A stretch of 64,000 bases of DNA from Laguncularia racemosa (taxonomy: Eukaryota; Streptophyta; Magnoliopsida; Myrtales; Combretaceae), in NCBI GenBank assembly GCA_037954665.1, contig JBBMOL010000039.1, forward strand, positions 3,472,001 to 3,536,000, written 5' to 3'. The notes beneath the pieces were generated by a model, which made no database searches, had not been told where the DNA came from, and worked only from the letters and a program-made list of their open reading frames with translations. A program made the translations under genes and the position numbers. Below, piece after piece: positions 1 to 13,279 of this stretch; the stretch's first letter is position 1, and every line of letters begins with the position of its first letter.

Positions 1-105
1 TTTAAAAAAATAAATTCAAAGCTTGTCACGTGAAACTCCATAAATGTTACATTCTCCAACAAAGAACCATTATGTCCTCTACAAAAAAGGGGGATGTTCA
101 AGCTG

Positions 106-137
<32 letters not shown>

Positions 138-659
138 TTCTTTTTAGAATCAAGCACATGGAAAAGTTAAAAGCTCATACATCTTCGGGGCCCAAAATTT
201 TATATAAAACGGGGTTTGATCCGGATTTGTAGAGGAAATTTGATATTCCCTATTGGGTATTGTAATTCCTTTCTTGTATGGGGAAAATTGAGAGTTGTTT
301 CTTTCTCTGTAGTTTAAGTGATTAGTTATTGAAGAAAGTAGAGAGACTCAGCAATGAGACTTCGCCTCGAAGAGACTTTTTTTGTATACATTTGATTTGA
401 TTGAATAGGGGAAACAAAACGGTAAGGACAATCGGGACCCTGGTGTGGAGCTAGAAGAGAGGACTAACGCTCAAGGGAACCTCTAAAAAAATCTCGAGCA
501 TTTTATTCTTCTCTACTAAATTTATTTATTGCACATTATTGTTTTTTCATTTTTGTTGCTCTTTGGTCATTGTTTTCAAGAGACTTTGATGATTTGCAAA
601 AATTGAAATCAAGTAATTAATCAATTCACCCCCCCTTGATTAATCTAATTGGGACCAAC
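1..659 (+). repeat. Degraded copy of copia LTR 3' part
   Basis: This matches 10640-11293, the last ~650 bp of the plus-strand copia LTR, including the terminal attgggaccaac. The final ca is altered here, and the segment continues into the same flank (ggttcat...agagagaacc). It belongs to the low-quality duplicate contig. Confidence 0.75.
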
Positions 660-1972
660 GGTTCATTAGAGAGAACCATGGGAAAATGATATTAGAAATA
701 CCTCTACTCTCACTTTTTTATTCATTTTAGTACCCGATTTAAAATTAAAAGTATTTTATTTTATTCCCCCTTAACTTATGAAATGCAATAAATTGGTGCT
801 TTTGTTGTAATCGTTGTTATTTTTTAAAAATAATAATGAATTTAAAAATTGCCTTAAATTTTTCCCCACTTTCTTTCCTTTTTTAGTTTTTTAAGCCAAA
901 AAGTTTCTTCTTTTTTTATAAAATAAAACTTTTTAATTGTAAGTCAAAATAGGTGCACTTTTATAACAACCATAAGAGAAAAAAAAGAATTTCTAAAAAC
1001 AACAAACAATAAATAAACAATAAAAAATGAGAAAAAAAACAGAAACAACAAATATGAATTAAAAATTTTAGTCACACAAGAGTTTTATGTAGGATATTGA
1101 ATCTTTGGGCTTTTTTAATCACCAAAAGTTTTTTTGATCCCTTATTATAATTGAAAATAATCTTAGATGATTTTTAAAAGATTACTTATGAATAAAATTT
1201 TTAAATAAAAATGTTTCCCCAATTTGATTATCTTCAACAAAAAAAATTTTTTTATTTAACTAACCAATTTTGTGTTACATTTTTATAATATTTTAAAATT
1301 TAGTCATGGATTTTTGATGATATACCACTTGCAAAAAACACATATCTTTTTAAAAGTTTTTGTATAAGTAAAAGATTTTGAATTATAGCTAATTTTTATA
1401 ATCCCAAGGTCATTGGGGAGAGTATTTAACAACAACAGTTAGGGGAGCATTAATAATAATTTTTAATAATAATAATAAATGTTGAGTCAAATTTTTCCAT
1501 TTTTTTTCCTAATCCAATTTATATTAAAACTTATACTATTTAAATATAATCCTCATCTAAGATTAGAGAAAAAAACAAATTTTTTTTTTAAAAAAAAGGG
1601 TTGCCACTTAATCAAAATCGGGAAAAGTGTTTAAATTAAGACTTATTGAGTGGATTAGTTCAATTTGACTAGTATCTACTAAAAAAAAAATAAAATTATA
1701 CTAGAAATTTTTTAGTTTAGGGGGTATCTTATTAAAAATTTAAGTTTTCACTTTTTAACCCTCCAAATTAAATTTTTTTTGAGGAAAAAAATTAAAAAAA
1801 ATAAAGTAAAAAAGGAAAGAAAGAAAAACAAATTATTTTAAAATGAAAATAAACCCCAAAAAGGTAAAATTTTTCCCAAATCCGGGATAAAAACCCTTAG
1901 TTACATAAGTTTTATGTATATTTTTTAAATTTTTTTAAAAAAAATTGAAGATTTTTTTTATGGGTTTTTTTT

Positions 1973-2016
<44 letters not shown>

Positions 2017-5000
2017 ATTAAAAAAAAAAAAAAGGGGGAAAAGGAAAACCCCATACCCGAGCTAGAGTATGAGGATAAAAGAAGTTTTAAAGGATTAGTA
2101 GGACTTACAAGAAGGAAAAACAAGTACAAAAAAAGGAACCAAACTTTATCAATTGACCACATGGCCTTTTGGGGGGTTGTTATTTAGGCCCTTTAAAAAA
2201 TTTTTTTTTTAAACCCAAAAAGGAGAAGCCATTCGTTTTTTTTTTTTTAATTTTTTGGGTTTTTTTGTTTTGGGTTTTTAATTTATATTTTTAGTTGCCT
2301 TTCATTACTTTTAGGAAAAGGTTTTGATTGGCAACTTGGTTTTTCCAAAGAAATTTGCCTAATAAGCCTATAAAGGGGGGGCCCCCTGAACAACTTAGGT
2401 TGAATAAAAAAAACACTTTTTGGATAAAAAACCTTTTTGTTCTTTTGCAAAGAAGTTTTCCCCCTAGGAATTCTTATTAAATTTTTATGGGGAAACCCTT
2501 TTGAAACTTAGGTTTAATCAAAGGTTGATTGGGGTTTTAGTTGAATACTTTTCGAGCGCCTCTAGGTAATAAAAAAAAATTGTGCATCTGGTTCTAGGTT
2601 TGATATCCCCAGGGTTCACGCACTTTTTGGGGATCAGAGCTTCCCCTTTAATAAGTAAATTCAAACCCTTTTCTTATTTTCTACTCTTTATTTTATATCG
2701 TATCAAAAATTCATATAAAAAAAATTTTTTTTCGGTCAAAAAAAATCCCTTAGAGCCAAAAACAAAAACAAGTTTAGTTAGTTTTGGGGAAAATTCAATT
2801 TTTTTTTCTTTTCATAATCATCTTGAAAAGCATAACCCCAAAAAAAAATCAATTTGGTTGAAAAAGAAAAGAAAAAATCAAAAACTAAAATTCCCCCTAA
2901 AAAAAAAATTAAGTTTTGGAATTAAATTCAATTACCAAATTTTTTCCTTTTCAATCGAAATTTTTCATCTTATTTCCCCAAATTGTAAAACCCAAATTAC
3001 TTCCCCAAAATTTCTTGTTATCCCCCCAATAAAAATTTTTTTGTTTTGAATTTTTTGAAAAAGGAATTGTTTAAAATTTTTCCCCAAAAAGTAGTAGAAG
3101 AGAATTGTTATTCTATTGGACTTTTTTAATGTGTTAAAATTTGACAAAGCACATGCACTAACCCAAAATTGAAAAAATCAAGTTGTAAGTTGTTTCAGTA
3201 ATTTAAGCACTTCATTTTTTGGGTTATCAAAACAAGGGTTTGGTAAGGGATTTTGTAAATTTTTGGGGGTTTAAAAAATTTTTGGGTTCTTGATTAGATT
3301 TTGACCAAAAAATTGAAAAGGGGAAAATTTGGGGTTGTTGATTTGTTTTTGGGAAAAGGTTAAAATTTGCGCTTTTGTTGGGGGATGGGGCATTTGAATT
3401 TTTTTGGGTTTTCTTGTTTTGGTTGGATTTTTTTTGGGGAATGATCATGTGACCCTTTTAAAAGGAAAGTAAACATTTGAAGTAAAAAAGTGTGATGTGG
3501 TTAGTTTTGTAATTTTAAAAAATTGAGGTTGTTGTTTTTTAAAACCAGATTTAAAATTTTGGTGAAGAATAGGAAATATTTGAAATTCAAACACCTCCCT
3601 TTTAATTTGAAAAAATTTTATTAGTGCATTAATAAGTGTTATTTAAAATTTTAATTTTTTTACCATTTGTGGAAAAGGGGTTAAATTTTGTGAATAATTT
3701 AATTTGAACTTTTTGCTCCCTTTGTTTGGGTTGAATTTTAAATTGTGTTTTTTGAGGGCGAATTAAGTTGTGTAGTGGAAGGAAGTGAAATTTAAGTGTT
3801 GGTGGTTAAAGTGAAGGGGTGTTACAAAATTTAAGGGGGTGTTTTGGGAGTTGAAAAAATGTTTTTTGTGAATGTGTGGTAAGGAAAGGGGGGTTTTGAA
3901 AAAGTTCAACGTGGGAGTGTTTTGGGGTAAGAAGAAGTTGCACACTTGAAGGTTGGCTTATGGGGTTTAATTTTGGGGCACCGTATGGTTTTAATATGTA
4001 ATGGTGGTTGTATTTTTAAGGATTGTGTGGGGTAAGGTTTTGCCCCCTTTAAACCCAATTGTGAGTGGAAACGGCCCAAAAAGGGAAGGGAGTATGAAAT
4101 TTGAAAATTAAAAACAAAACGTTTAATGGGAAAATTAAAGACTCATTTTTAAACACTTTCTTTGAATTTATTATTTGACTACTTGGAAGGGATTTTTTTT
4201 TGCTTCCCCAATTTTTTACATCTTGAAGGACAAGAATATTTATTCTTAGTTGCTTGATTGAACCCCGGGTTTGAAGTGGTTAGGCTTTTAAGATAATGAT
4301 AACCTGTAAAAAATTTTACTTACTAAAAATTTGTCATAAGTATTGACTTCTTCTCCCCCATTATGATGGAAAAAAGAAAAACTTTTTTTCCCTCTTCCCC
4401 CTTTAGGATTCAAGGAAATTTGTGTTATTTTTGTTACATGGAGTTTACTAATGGGTAGCACCTCATTTGTATTGAAATTAAATTTAAACCACATCCCCCA
4501 AACCCTACACCCCTTTCATTGGTTTAAAGGTCAAGGGAGTCTTTTTGGACCCAAATACCTTTTTTGTATAAGGGATAAAAAAGGATGGATTTAATTGTAT
4601 TTTTCCTATTTTTATATCCCATATATTGCTTTGGAAAAGGCCTGGTTATATAAAAAGGGGGGTTTTTTAAATGTTTGGGTTCGGGAAACATAGGATTTCC
4701 CAAAAAAGGGGGAAAACACCTTTTGAATCAGATGTTCCCCCAGAAGTCCAAAAGGTTCGCAAAGATCAGTAGGGCCCTTCGAAAATTTCCCTTTGGATCA
4801 AGTTAATAAGTCAAAACCCTTAAAGGGTCAAATAATTTGAAAAAAATATTCCAGGGTTTGGGGGTTCCTAAGGTTCCCAAATCCATGGGGCATCCTCAGG
4901 GAACCCCAAATTAAAAAACAATGGCCAACCCCTTAGAGGTTATGTAGATAGCCAACCTTTTGAAGACCAAATGTTCAGAGGAAAATGTCTCTTCAGGGGT

Positions 5001-5316
5001 CCCCAGGGGTTTTAAAACATTGAGTAAACCTTAGAGGGGCCCAAAGGGGGAAAGCAATAATAAACAGGAAAGGAGAAAAAAAAATCAGTGAGCGTTTTTT
5101 GATAGGGGGGGGCTTTTAAGGATGACGGGGCCCTTTATGTGTTGCAGATGAGGTATATCCCCGAAATGAGGAAAAGAAAGCAATCCCAACCCCGGGGGGT
5201 TTTTAAAATATTGGGGGATGTAATGTAAAATTTTCAAAAACCCCTTGAGGGGGTTTTTCCCTTTTTCTGCATTTAAATGTCAGATTTTAGGACAAATCTT
5301 TTTTAAGGCCAAGGGA

Positions 5317-6183
5317 TGATAGGAATCAAAATAAAGCCTATCCTAGGGCAAGGCCAAAGGGGTTTTAAAAAATTGCGAAAGGAGTCCTCTTTGAACAAAA
5401 GACCCCGGAAATTTTGTTTTACAAACCCCTTTTTTTATTACCTTTTGGGTTGTTTTTTCTGAGGAATTTTTGGGGGTTTTTGGGCGAGGGGTTGGGGTTT
5501 TTCTAGACCCCCTAAATTGAAAATGGAATTGACCAACCAAAAAATTCTTGTTTTAAGGACGGGCCCCTTTGAAACCTCTTTTTCTTGTTATTTTATCTTT
5601 CAACGGTTCTTTGTAACTTTTTTGGGCATTTTTTTTTGCTTGTATTTTTTGAATTAAAAACCCCCACATTAGTGGCATAGACAAAGTTTTGGACATTTTA
5701 ACCCAAAAAGGAGTAAATAAAATATTTCTAACTGGGGTTTTTTTTGGGGGCTTTTTAACTTTTTTTCAAAAATTTTGGAAAAAAGTGGGGGACACTTCCT
5801 TTTAAAAAAATTTATATTTTTGGGGTGAAGGGGGGTGAGGGGGGTTTTATCCTTGTTGTGTGAATATCAAAAAATTAACCACCCCCTTTTCCTAACAGGA
5901 GTCATTTTTGGGGAAAAGGAATTTTTTTTTATCTCTTTTTTTTTTCATTAAAAAATTTTTTGGGTTTATTCAATTTGATTTATATTTTTTTATTGTTTTT
6001 AAAATAATTTTAATTCGGAAAATTTTAAATTGGAATTATAATTTCATTAGGTACTTCCCCGGGGTCTTTTGGGGCTTTTTGGGGTTTTTGGAAAATTTTT
6101 TGAATTCCGCCTTTTGGGGGTTTTGTTTAATTGATCTTTAAATTTAAATTTCATTTTGATTAAAATTTTTTTTAAGGGGATAT
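5317..6183 (+). repeat. Degraded copy of family-B gypsy LTR
   Basis: It starts with tgataggaatcaaaat and corresponds to the cleaner LTR at 16043-16933. Extra G, T and A runs obscure it. Right end approximate. Confidence 0.65.
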
Positions 6184-7927
6184 TATTTTGGTATAAAATT
6201 TATCTTAGTTTTACACACGGGGTAAAAAGGGGTTGGGGGTTCAACCCTTGGGGAGTTTTAATTTTGGAATTTTTTAAATTGGTTGAGTGGTGCTTCGAAT
6301 TAAATTTTCGAAAGTTTAAAAAAAATTTTGAAAATTCCTTTTCTGCTTTGAAAAAAAAGTCCCCCCCCTTCCCACCCCAACAATTTCAATGGACAAAAAA
6401 AATTTGCCCCCCAATAAAACAAGAATTATGGAATGTAATTTGGGTGCAAAATTTTTGGAAAATAAGATGTAAGTTCCCCAAGGAATTAAAAGGAAAGGTA
6501 ATTAATTGAACTTGCCAAAAAAATTTAATTTTTTTTTTTGGGGATTTTTGGGGTTTTTATTTTTTTTTTTCCCTTTTTTAACTAAATATTTTTTTTTTTT
6601 GGAAATTTTGCTTTTCAAGATGATTATGAATTGAACAACTTTTTAATTTTTAAAGGGGTAACTAAATTAGATGTTGTTGGTCCCCAAGGGATTTTTTTTT
6701 TACCAAAAGAAAATTTTTTTTTTTACGAATTTTTGATACGAGTATGGAAAATTTAAAAGTAGACAAAAATGAAAAGGGTTGAATTTACTTGATTCAAGAA
6801 GGCGAAGGGCTGATACCAAATGACGTGAACCCAGGTATACAAACATAGAACCCCAATCGCTATTTGAATCAATTTCCCAGGGATCTTTTTTAAACAAATA
6901 TTGCGTAACTTGACCCCCCAACAAAAACCCTTTTATTTAAAAAACCAAGTTATCAAAGGGTTTCCTATAGAAAATTTTTAAATTTAAATTCCTAGGAAAC
7001 TTCTTTTGCAAAAACAAAAAGGGGTTTTTTACTCATGAAAAATGTGGTTTTTTCAATCATAAGTTTTCCCGGGGCCCCCCCCCCCATACGGCTTATATAG
7101 GAAAAAAATTTCAATTGGAAAAACCTAAGTTGCCAATTTTCCTTACCTCATGAAATTTTAAAAAAAGGGAAATAAATAAAAAAATTACAAATCAAACAAA
7201 AAAACCAAATAAACAAGAACAAACTGAAAGTGTTCTCCTTGTTTCGGTTCAAAAAAATTATTTTAAGGCCTCTAAAAAATCACTCCCCCATGGCCACGTA
7301 ATCAAGTTGATAAGTGTTGGTTCTCCTTTTTTGTAAAATTGATTCCTTGGCTTGTAATCCCGATAAACCTTTTAAGCTTCATTCATTCTTACTCTAGCCG
7401 GGGCATCGGCCTCCAAAACCCGTAATGGATCATGGGATTTTAGTATTTTGGTTCCTTCCCTTTGATTTAGTTGATCCTCTCAATAAGTCTTTATTTTTTT
7501 TAACAAAAATTTAAAAAAATCATAATAAATTTTGGAACTAGATGGGTCTGATCCCGGATATTGGGTACATAGGTACCCTTGGGGGGACTGCATTTTTTAA
7601 ATACTTTTTTAAATAAACCCAAAATTTTATAGTAATCTAAGCTAAAATTTATTTTCATAATCTTCTAAGCTAAAAAAGAGGAATTTTTATTGTTATCCTT
7701 ATTGAGATACTTACTCTTTTTAAATGAAAAATAAGTATCATGTTATTTTTTAGTTCAAGAGTGTGAAAAAGGCTGATTTTGAATAGAAAGCGAAGCTTTT
7801 AACCTCTTATGATTTTTGTTCAGAAACATGTTACGTAGTTTGTGTTCCCTTGGGTATTTAGAAGGAAACCCCAAATCATAAACAAGGTTCCAAATACCTT
7901 CTACTTAGAATTAGAGGGTATCTTAAA

Positions 7928-8427
7928 NNNNNNNNNNNNNNNNNNNNNNNNNNNNNNNNNNNNNNNNNNNNNNNNNNNNNNNNNNNNNNNNNNNNNNNNN
8001 NNNNNNNNNNNNNNNNNNNNNNNNNNNNNNNNNNNNNNNNNNNNNNNNNNNNNNNNNNNNNNNNNNNNNNNNNNNNNNNNNNNNNNNNNNNNNNNNNNNN
8101 NNNNNNNNNNNNNNNNNNNNNNNNNNNNNNNNNNNNNNNNNNNNNNNNNNNNNNNNNNNNNNNNNNNNNNNNNNNNNNNNNNNNNNNNNNNNNNNNNNNN
8201 NNNNNNNNNNNNNNNNNNNNNNNNNNNNNNNNNNNNNNNNNNNNNNNNNNNNNNNNNNNNNNNNNNNNNNNNNNNNNNNNNNNNNNNNNNNNNNNNNNNN
8301 NNNNNNNNNNNNNNNNNNNNNNNNNNNNNNNNNNNNNNNNNNNNNNNNNNNNNNNNNNNNNNNNNNNNNNNNNNNNNNNNNNNNNNNNNNNNNNNNNNNN
8401 NNNNNNNNNNNNNNNNNNNNNNNNNNN
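7928..8427. other. Assembly gap (500 N)
   Basis: Exactly 500 N, the usual placeholder for a gap of unknown size. Open frames reading through it are artefacts. Confidence 0.99.
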
Positions 8428-9521
8428 TTCTAGGAAGGAGGCAATGGTTATTGATTTCGAGTTTGTTTCCTTGAATCATACACAAAATTATTGTTGAATG
8501 TATATGTCCAAGGAAGGGCAGTTCTACTTCAATGTCTATAGAACATGCTCAAATCATCTATGCAATGATTAATAGAAAGAATGTGGATATGGCTTCTAGA
8601 GTCATTGATCAAATATGGCGAAATAGAGAAAGTTCGGTATTTGGGAATGCTCTCATGCGGTTGTTTGTATTTAAAGGAATTGTTTTGCCTACTAGCTCTT
8701 TTGAACCTATTAAGTTAAAGAGGATAGGTAAAGAAGTTTTTCATCATATGTCGATATTTGTTAAAGATTGTTTGTGGTATGTGAATGATGGTGTACACTT
8801 TGTCCATCAAAGACATATGAAAAGAATTGTTCCTTTTGGAACTTCTTCGATAACTGTTCAAGAAGGAGGTTCAGAACCTAGTTCAAAACCTAGAATAGAG
8901 CTTGGAACACATTCTAGAAAGCAACCACATGATTCTGAGGTTGGAAAAAGTGGAACAAAAGAAGCTACATCCAATGTTGATCTAGAACGAATGAAGAGTG
9001 TTATGCTAGAAGCCTTAAAACATGAGCTATCAGATTTAGTTAAGATAGCTTTGACAGATGAAATCTCGGTTCTTCAACGGTTTGATCTTAAGAGATTAGA
9101 AGTGATGGAGTTACAAGTTAAACAAACTTCTGATACTCTTTCTGACATTAAGAAAAATTCTAAGAAAATGCTTACTGACCTCCATCACTACAAAATTCTC
9201 TATGATGAGTTTAGTGAGAGAGTCAAGCAAGATCTATCCAATAATGTGATTGCTTTTAACAAGTTTGTCTCTCAAGTAAGGAAGATAGGAGATTCAGTCA
9301 CTAACTCTTTCAAAACTTTGGACTCCAAGACGAATAAAACATCCCAATCTGTCACAAGTCTTCATGGAGAAATCAAGTTGTTTTTATCCACCAAATTTCC
9401 AGATTATGTTCACTCCGACGCACATATCATCCACTTGGATACTTCACTAGAAAAACCTTCCTCTACCAAACCTTCCACCACTCCCTCTACCTCTCGAGTT
9501 ACAAGATCCAGAAAGTCTTAG
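8428..9521 (+). pseudogene. Envelope-like third ORF of SIRE-type copia element (5' cut by gap)
   Basis: The protein is closely related to the minus-strand ORF at 22677-20908. The visible part has a globular segment with the motif IIVECICPRKGSSTSMS, which resembles the 'putative plant transposon protein' domain found in retrotransposon extra ORFs. A long heptad-like coiled-coil region follows (roughly residues 150-260 of the part that starts at 8532) and a Ser/Thr/Pro-rich tail ends in TSRVTRSRKS. An in-frame TGA at 8472-8474 replaces the CGA codon of the other copy, so translation could only restart at ATG 8532 (329 aa). From 8532 to the stop the frame is intact, unlike the other copy. Its function in SIRE-like elements is unproven; 'envelope-like' is by position and coiled coil only. 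Confidence 0.75.
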
Positions 9522-9765
9522 TTCTTATCTTAATTTCCTATTTTGAACTCAAGTTGTAAAAGACTTCTTTTATTTTTTATGCATAGATTAAGGGGAGTTA
9601 TCCCTTTTGCTGTTAACAAAAAGGGGGAGAATGGTACTATAGAGAATTCAATGTTGCTTTATTAATGGTTCTATTGTGTTTATGATGCTTTTCTATTATG
9701 AATATATGTTTGCTTGAACATGAAAATTGTTTCTATTTTGTTTATCTAATGGTGTTTTGTTATCA

Positions 9766-9781
9766 TAAAAAATGGGGAGAA
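9766..9781 (+). other. Polypurine tract of copia element
   Basis: A purine-rich stretch (aaaaaatggggagaa) lies directly against the LTR start TGTTAAG at 9782, the expected site of plus-strand DNA priming. A second similar tract (aaaaagggggagaatgg) sits at 9618-9634. Confidence 0.7.
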
Positions 9782-11293
9782 TGTTAAGTTCTCTAATTTA
9801 GTTTTGATGTTAACAAAAGAGAAATAATGTGTAACGTATGTTTGAGCTTGTCAGAAGTTGTTTCAGAAGATAGTAAGTGAATTTTTCTAAATTGAACAAA
9901 GAGACAAAAGCTTGTTCAGAACCTTCAAAGGTGTTATACAAACTGTTTTTATTCTGTCATAAGGTATTTCAGAAGTTGTGTAGTGTATCCATAGTTCTCA
10001 TGTTAACCTTTCAGAACCTTTACAATAGAAGAACAGTTGATAGGTTTGTTTCAGAAGCACTTTCAGAACCTTTACAACAGGAGGACAGTTGACAAGTTTG
10101 CTTCAGAAGCTCTTTCAAAACCTTCCATGCCTGTTACGAATTTTTTCCAGATTTCGTTCTAATTTTTTTATCGATGGTTTTTTAATAAATTTCAAGGCCT
10201 AGCTCCACGTGTCAAGTATATTTTGGTAATATACTTGATGTGTTTTACTAAAGTTGGATTTTATATCATAGGGTTTTTAATTTACATAAAGTTTTTACAA
10301 GATTTTATTCAAAGATTTTATGATAAAGTGAGATCATAAAAGATTTGCAGGTTTTATCAAGATTTAAATCTAGATATTTGTGCTATATTTTGGGAGATCC
10401 AGCAGTTACAAAGATAAGGATAAGAAATATGGTTGTTACATGAAGATATGGTTCCACAATATATGGGATATCAAGATAAGGTTCCATAATGTGAGGGATA
10501 TCTTCAACAAACTTGATCTAAGGAATTTCTCCAAAGAAGATATCAGTCAAACTAATTTATCCAAGTTGATCCTCATCAAAATATCACGGGAATGCAGATT
10601 TTCTCCAACAAGTTCAACTTATTTTTGAAATACAAAATTTCAAAAATAAATTCAAGCTTGTCACGTGAAACTCCATAAATGTTACATTCTCCAACAAAGT
10701 AACCATTATGTCCTCTACATAAAAGGGATGTTCAAGCTGAAAAAAAAAAAGAAAAAAAAAGAGAAGAGAACGTTCTTTTTAGAATCAAGCACATGGAAAA
10801 GTTAAAAGCTCATACATCTTCAGGCGCAAAATTTTATATACACGTGTGATCCGATTTGTAGAGGAAATTTGATATTCCTCATTGGTATTGTAATTCCTTT
10901 CTTGTATGAGGAATTGAGAGTTGTTTCATCTCTGTAGTTTAAGTGATTAGCTTATTGAAGAAGCTAGAGAGACTCAGCAATGAGACTTCGCCTCGAAGAG
11001 ACTTATTTTGTATACATTAGATTTGATTGATATAGTGAAACACAACCGGTAAGGACAATCGGGACCCTGGTGTGGAGCTAGAAGAGAGGACTAACGCTCA
11101 AGGCGGAACCTCTATAAATCTCTGAGCATTTTATTCTTCTCTACTCATTTTATTTATTGCACATTATTGTTTTTCATTTTTGTTGCTCATGTCAGTTTGT
11201 TAGTCAAGAGACTTTGGATGATTTGCAAAAATTGAAATCTTAAGTAATTAATCAATTCACCCCCCCTCTTGATTAATCTAATTGGGACCAACA
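9782..11293 (+). repeat. 3' LTR of plus-strand SIRE-like copia element
   Basis: A 1512-bp LTR with ends TGTTAA...CCAACA. It is homologous to the LTRs at 19179-20609 and 27865-29250 on the other strand. Inside is a repeated cttcagaacctttacaa-type motif at 9900-10130, also seen in the other copies. The flank after the CA end (ggttcatagagagaacc) recurs without the LTR at 31527, so that locus resembles an empty target site. The 5' half of the element is lost in the gap. Confidence 0.85.
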
Positions 11294-12063
11294 GGTTCAT
11301 AGAGAGAACCATGGGAAAATGATAGTAGAAATACCTCTACTCTCACTTTTTTATTCATTTTAGTACCCAGACTTTAAATTATAGTATTTTATTTTATTGC
11401 CTTAACTTTATGAAATGCAATAAATTGGTGCTTTTGTTGTAATCGTTGTTATTTTAAAATTAGATAATGATAGTAAAATTGCCTTAAATTCCACTTTCTT
11501 TCCATTTTAGTGTTTAAGCCACAAGTTTCTTCATTTTTATATATCAACTTTTTAATGTAAGTCAAATAAGTGACACTTTTATAACAACCATAAGAGAAAA
11601 AAAAGAGTCTAAAAATCAATCAAACAATGATAAACAATAAAAAATAGAGAAAAAAAAAACAGAAACAACAAATATGAATTTAAAAATTTTAGTCACACAA
11701 GAGTTTTATGTATGATATTGAATCTTTGTGAGCTTTGTATCACCAAAAGTTTTATGATACTTATTATAATTTGCAAATAATCTTAGATGAGTCTTTTAAA
11801 ACTGATTACTTATGATAAAATTTTAAATAAAAATGATCCCCAATTTGATTATCTTCAACATAAAATTTTTATTTAACTAACCAATTTTGTGTTACATTTT
11901 TATAATATTTTAAAATTAGTCACTGGATTTTTGATGATATACCACTTGCAAAAAACACATATCTTATTAAGAAGTTATGTATAGTAAAAGATTTTGAATT
12001 ATAGCTAACTTTTAATAATGCAGAGTCATTGGAGAGAGTATTTAACAACAACAGTAGGAGGAG

Positions 12064-12094
<31 letters not shown>

Positions 12095-12095
12095 T
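11294..12095. repeat. Non-coding repeat segment, second copy at 31527-32324
   Basis: About 800 bp of AT-rich DNA without coding potential, repeated almost unchanged at 31527-32324 (same order, for example tgagctttgtatcaccaa). Both end in an AAT-type microsatellite (12063-12093 and 32298-32324). I cannot assign it to a family. Confidence 0.7.
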
Positions 12096-12560
12096 GTTGA
12101 GTCAAATTTTTCCATTTTTTTTCCTAATCCAATTTATATTAAAACTTATACTCATTTAATATAGATCCTCATCTAAGATTAGAGAAAAAAACATAATTTT
12201 TTTTAATAAAAAAGGGTTGCCACTTAATCAAAATCGGGAAAAGTGTTAAATTAAGACTTATTGAGTGGATTAGTCTCAATTTGACTAGTAGTCTACATAA
12301 AAAAAATATGAAAAATTATACTAGAAATTTTTTAGTTTAGGGCTATCTTATTAAAAATTTAAGTTATCACTTTTTAACCCTCCAAATTAATTTTTTTGAG
12401 GAAAAAAATTAAAAAAAATAAAGTAAAAAAGGAAAGAAAGAAAACAAATTATTTATAAATGCAATCACCACATGGGTAATTATGTACCCAATATCCGGGA
12501 TCAAACCCATCATAGTTCACATAAGTTATTATGTATATTTTTTAAATTTTTTGTTAAAAA
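12096..12560. repeat. Diverged Tat/Ogre-type LTR end fragment
   Basis: It carries the same landmarks as the LTR at 54372-56410: a start gttgagtcaaattttt, then gggttgccacttaatc (gagtcgccac in the better copy), then tgtacccaatatccggg...tcaaac. Sequence drift is heavy. Related remnants lie at 32325-32530 and, inverted, near 18320-18400. Confidence 0.55.
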
Positions 12561-12575
12561 AAATTGAAGACTTAT

Positions 12576-13265
12576 TGATGAGGATCAACTAACATCTAAA
12601 AGGAAGGAACCAAAATCACTAAAATCCCATGATCCATTACATGGTATTAGAGGCACGATGACCCGAGCTAGAGCTATGAGGATGAATGAAGCTCTAAAAG
12701 GATTAGTCATGGACTTACAAGCCAAGGAATCAAGCTACAATAAAGGAGAACCAACTCTTATCAACTTGATCCACATGGCCATGGAGGGATGTGATGATTT
12801 AGAGGCCTTAGAATAATTTTATTGAACCGAAACAAGGAGAAGCACATTCAGTTTTATTACTTGTAATATTTTGGTTTTATTTGTTTGGTTTGTAATTTAT
12901 ATTATTTAGTTGCCTATTCGATTACATGAGGATAAGGATAGATTAGGCAACTTAGGTTTTTCCATATTGTAATATTTGCACTATATAAGCCGTATAAGGG
13001 GACCGGCCGTGAACAACTTATGATTGAATAAAAGACACACTTTTCATGAGATACAAAACCCTCTTTTTGTTCTTTTGCAAAAGAAGTCTTCCATAGGAAT
13101 TCTTAATTGAATTTGCTATAGGAAACCCTTTGATAACTTAGGTTTCAATCAATAGGTGTGATTGGGGTCTAGTTACGCAATACTTGTTCGAGACGATCCT
13201 CTAGGTAATTGATTCAAATAGTGACATCTGGTTCTAGGTTTGATATACCTAGGGTTCACGCATCA
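12576..13265 (+). repeat. Gypsy LTR 'C', left copy
   Basis: About 690 bp with inverted ends TGATG...CATCA, followed three bases later by a primer-binding site. The 5' part (12657-12815) is open and reads as a typical C-terminal tail of a Ty3/gypsy pol (MTRARAMRMNEALKGL, then ...DDLEALE stop), so the LTR overlaps pol C-terminus-like sequence. The ends are inferred from the TG/CA symmetry and the PBS position. Confidence 0.6.
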
Positions 13266-13267
13266 TT

Positions 13268-13279
13268 TGGTATCAGAGC
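13268..13279 (+). other. Primer-binding site (initiator tRNA-Met type)
   Basis: TGGTATCAGAGC is complementary to the 3' end of plant initiator tRNA-Met and lies just after the CATCA end of LTR C. An inverted twin lies at 17570-17581. Confidence 0.75.

Larger units (their letters stand above)
1..7927. other. Error-rich duplicate of 10.64-18.75 kb (likely unpolished contig)
   Basis: The whole stretch follows the sequence at about 10640-18748 in the same order and orientation. It starts in the copia LTR (the caagcttgtcacgtgaaact region), passes through both inverted gypsy arms, and ends at the same point (agggtatcttaaa at 7915-7927 and 18736-18748). Differences are dominated by lengthened homopolymers (for example long T and A runs at 1970-2033), lost single bases and bases changed to match a neighbour, which is the signature of uncorrected long-read consensus rather than evolution. 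All open frames here (lysine- or phenylalanine-rich) are noise. No gene is called; see the 10.6-18.7 kb entries for the biology. Confidence 0.85.

Noticed and set aside
1935..2187. Opposing ORFs rich in Lys and Phe
   Set aside because: They are translations of poly-A/T runs in the error-rich contig.
2582..6509. ORFs of 60-155 codons in the first contig
   Set aside because: Same DNA at 13.2-17.3 kb is non-coding or in other frames; frames created by sequence errors.
7842..8485. ORFs of ~200 codons on both strands
   Set aside because: They read through the 500-N gap.
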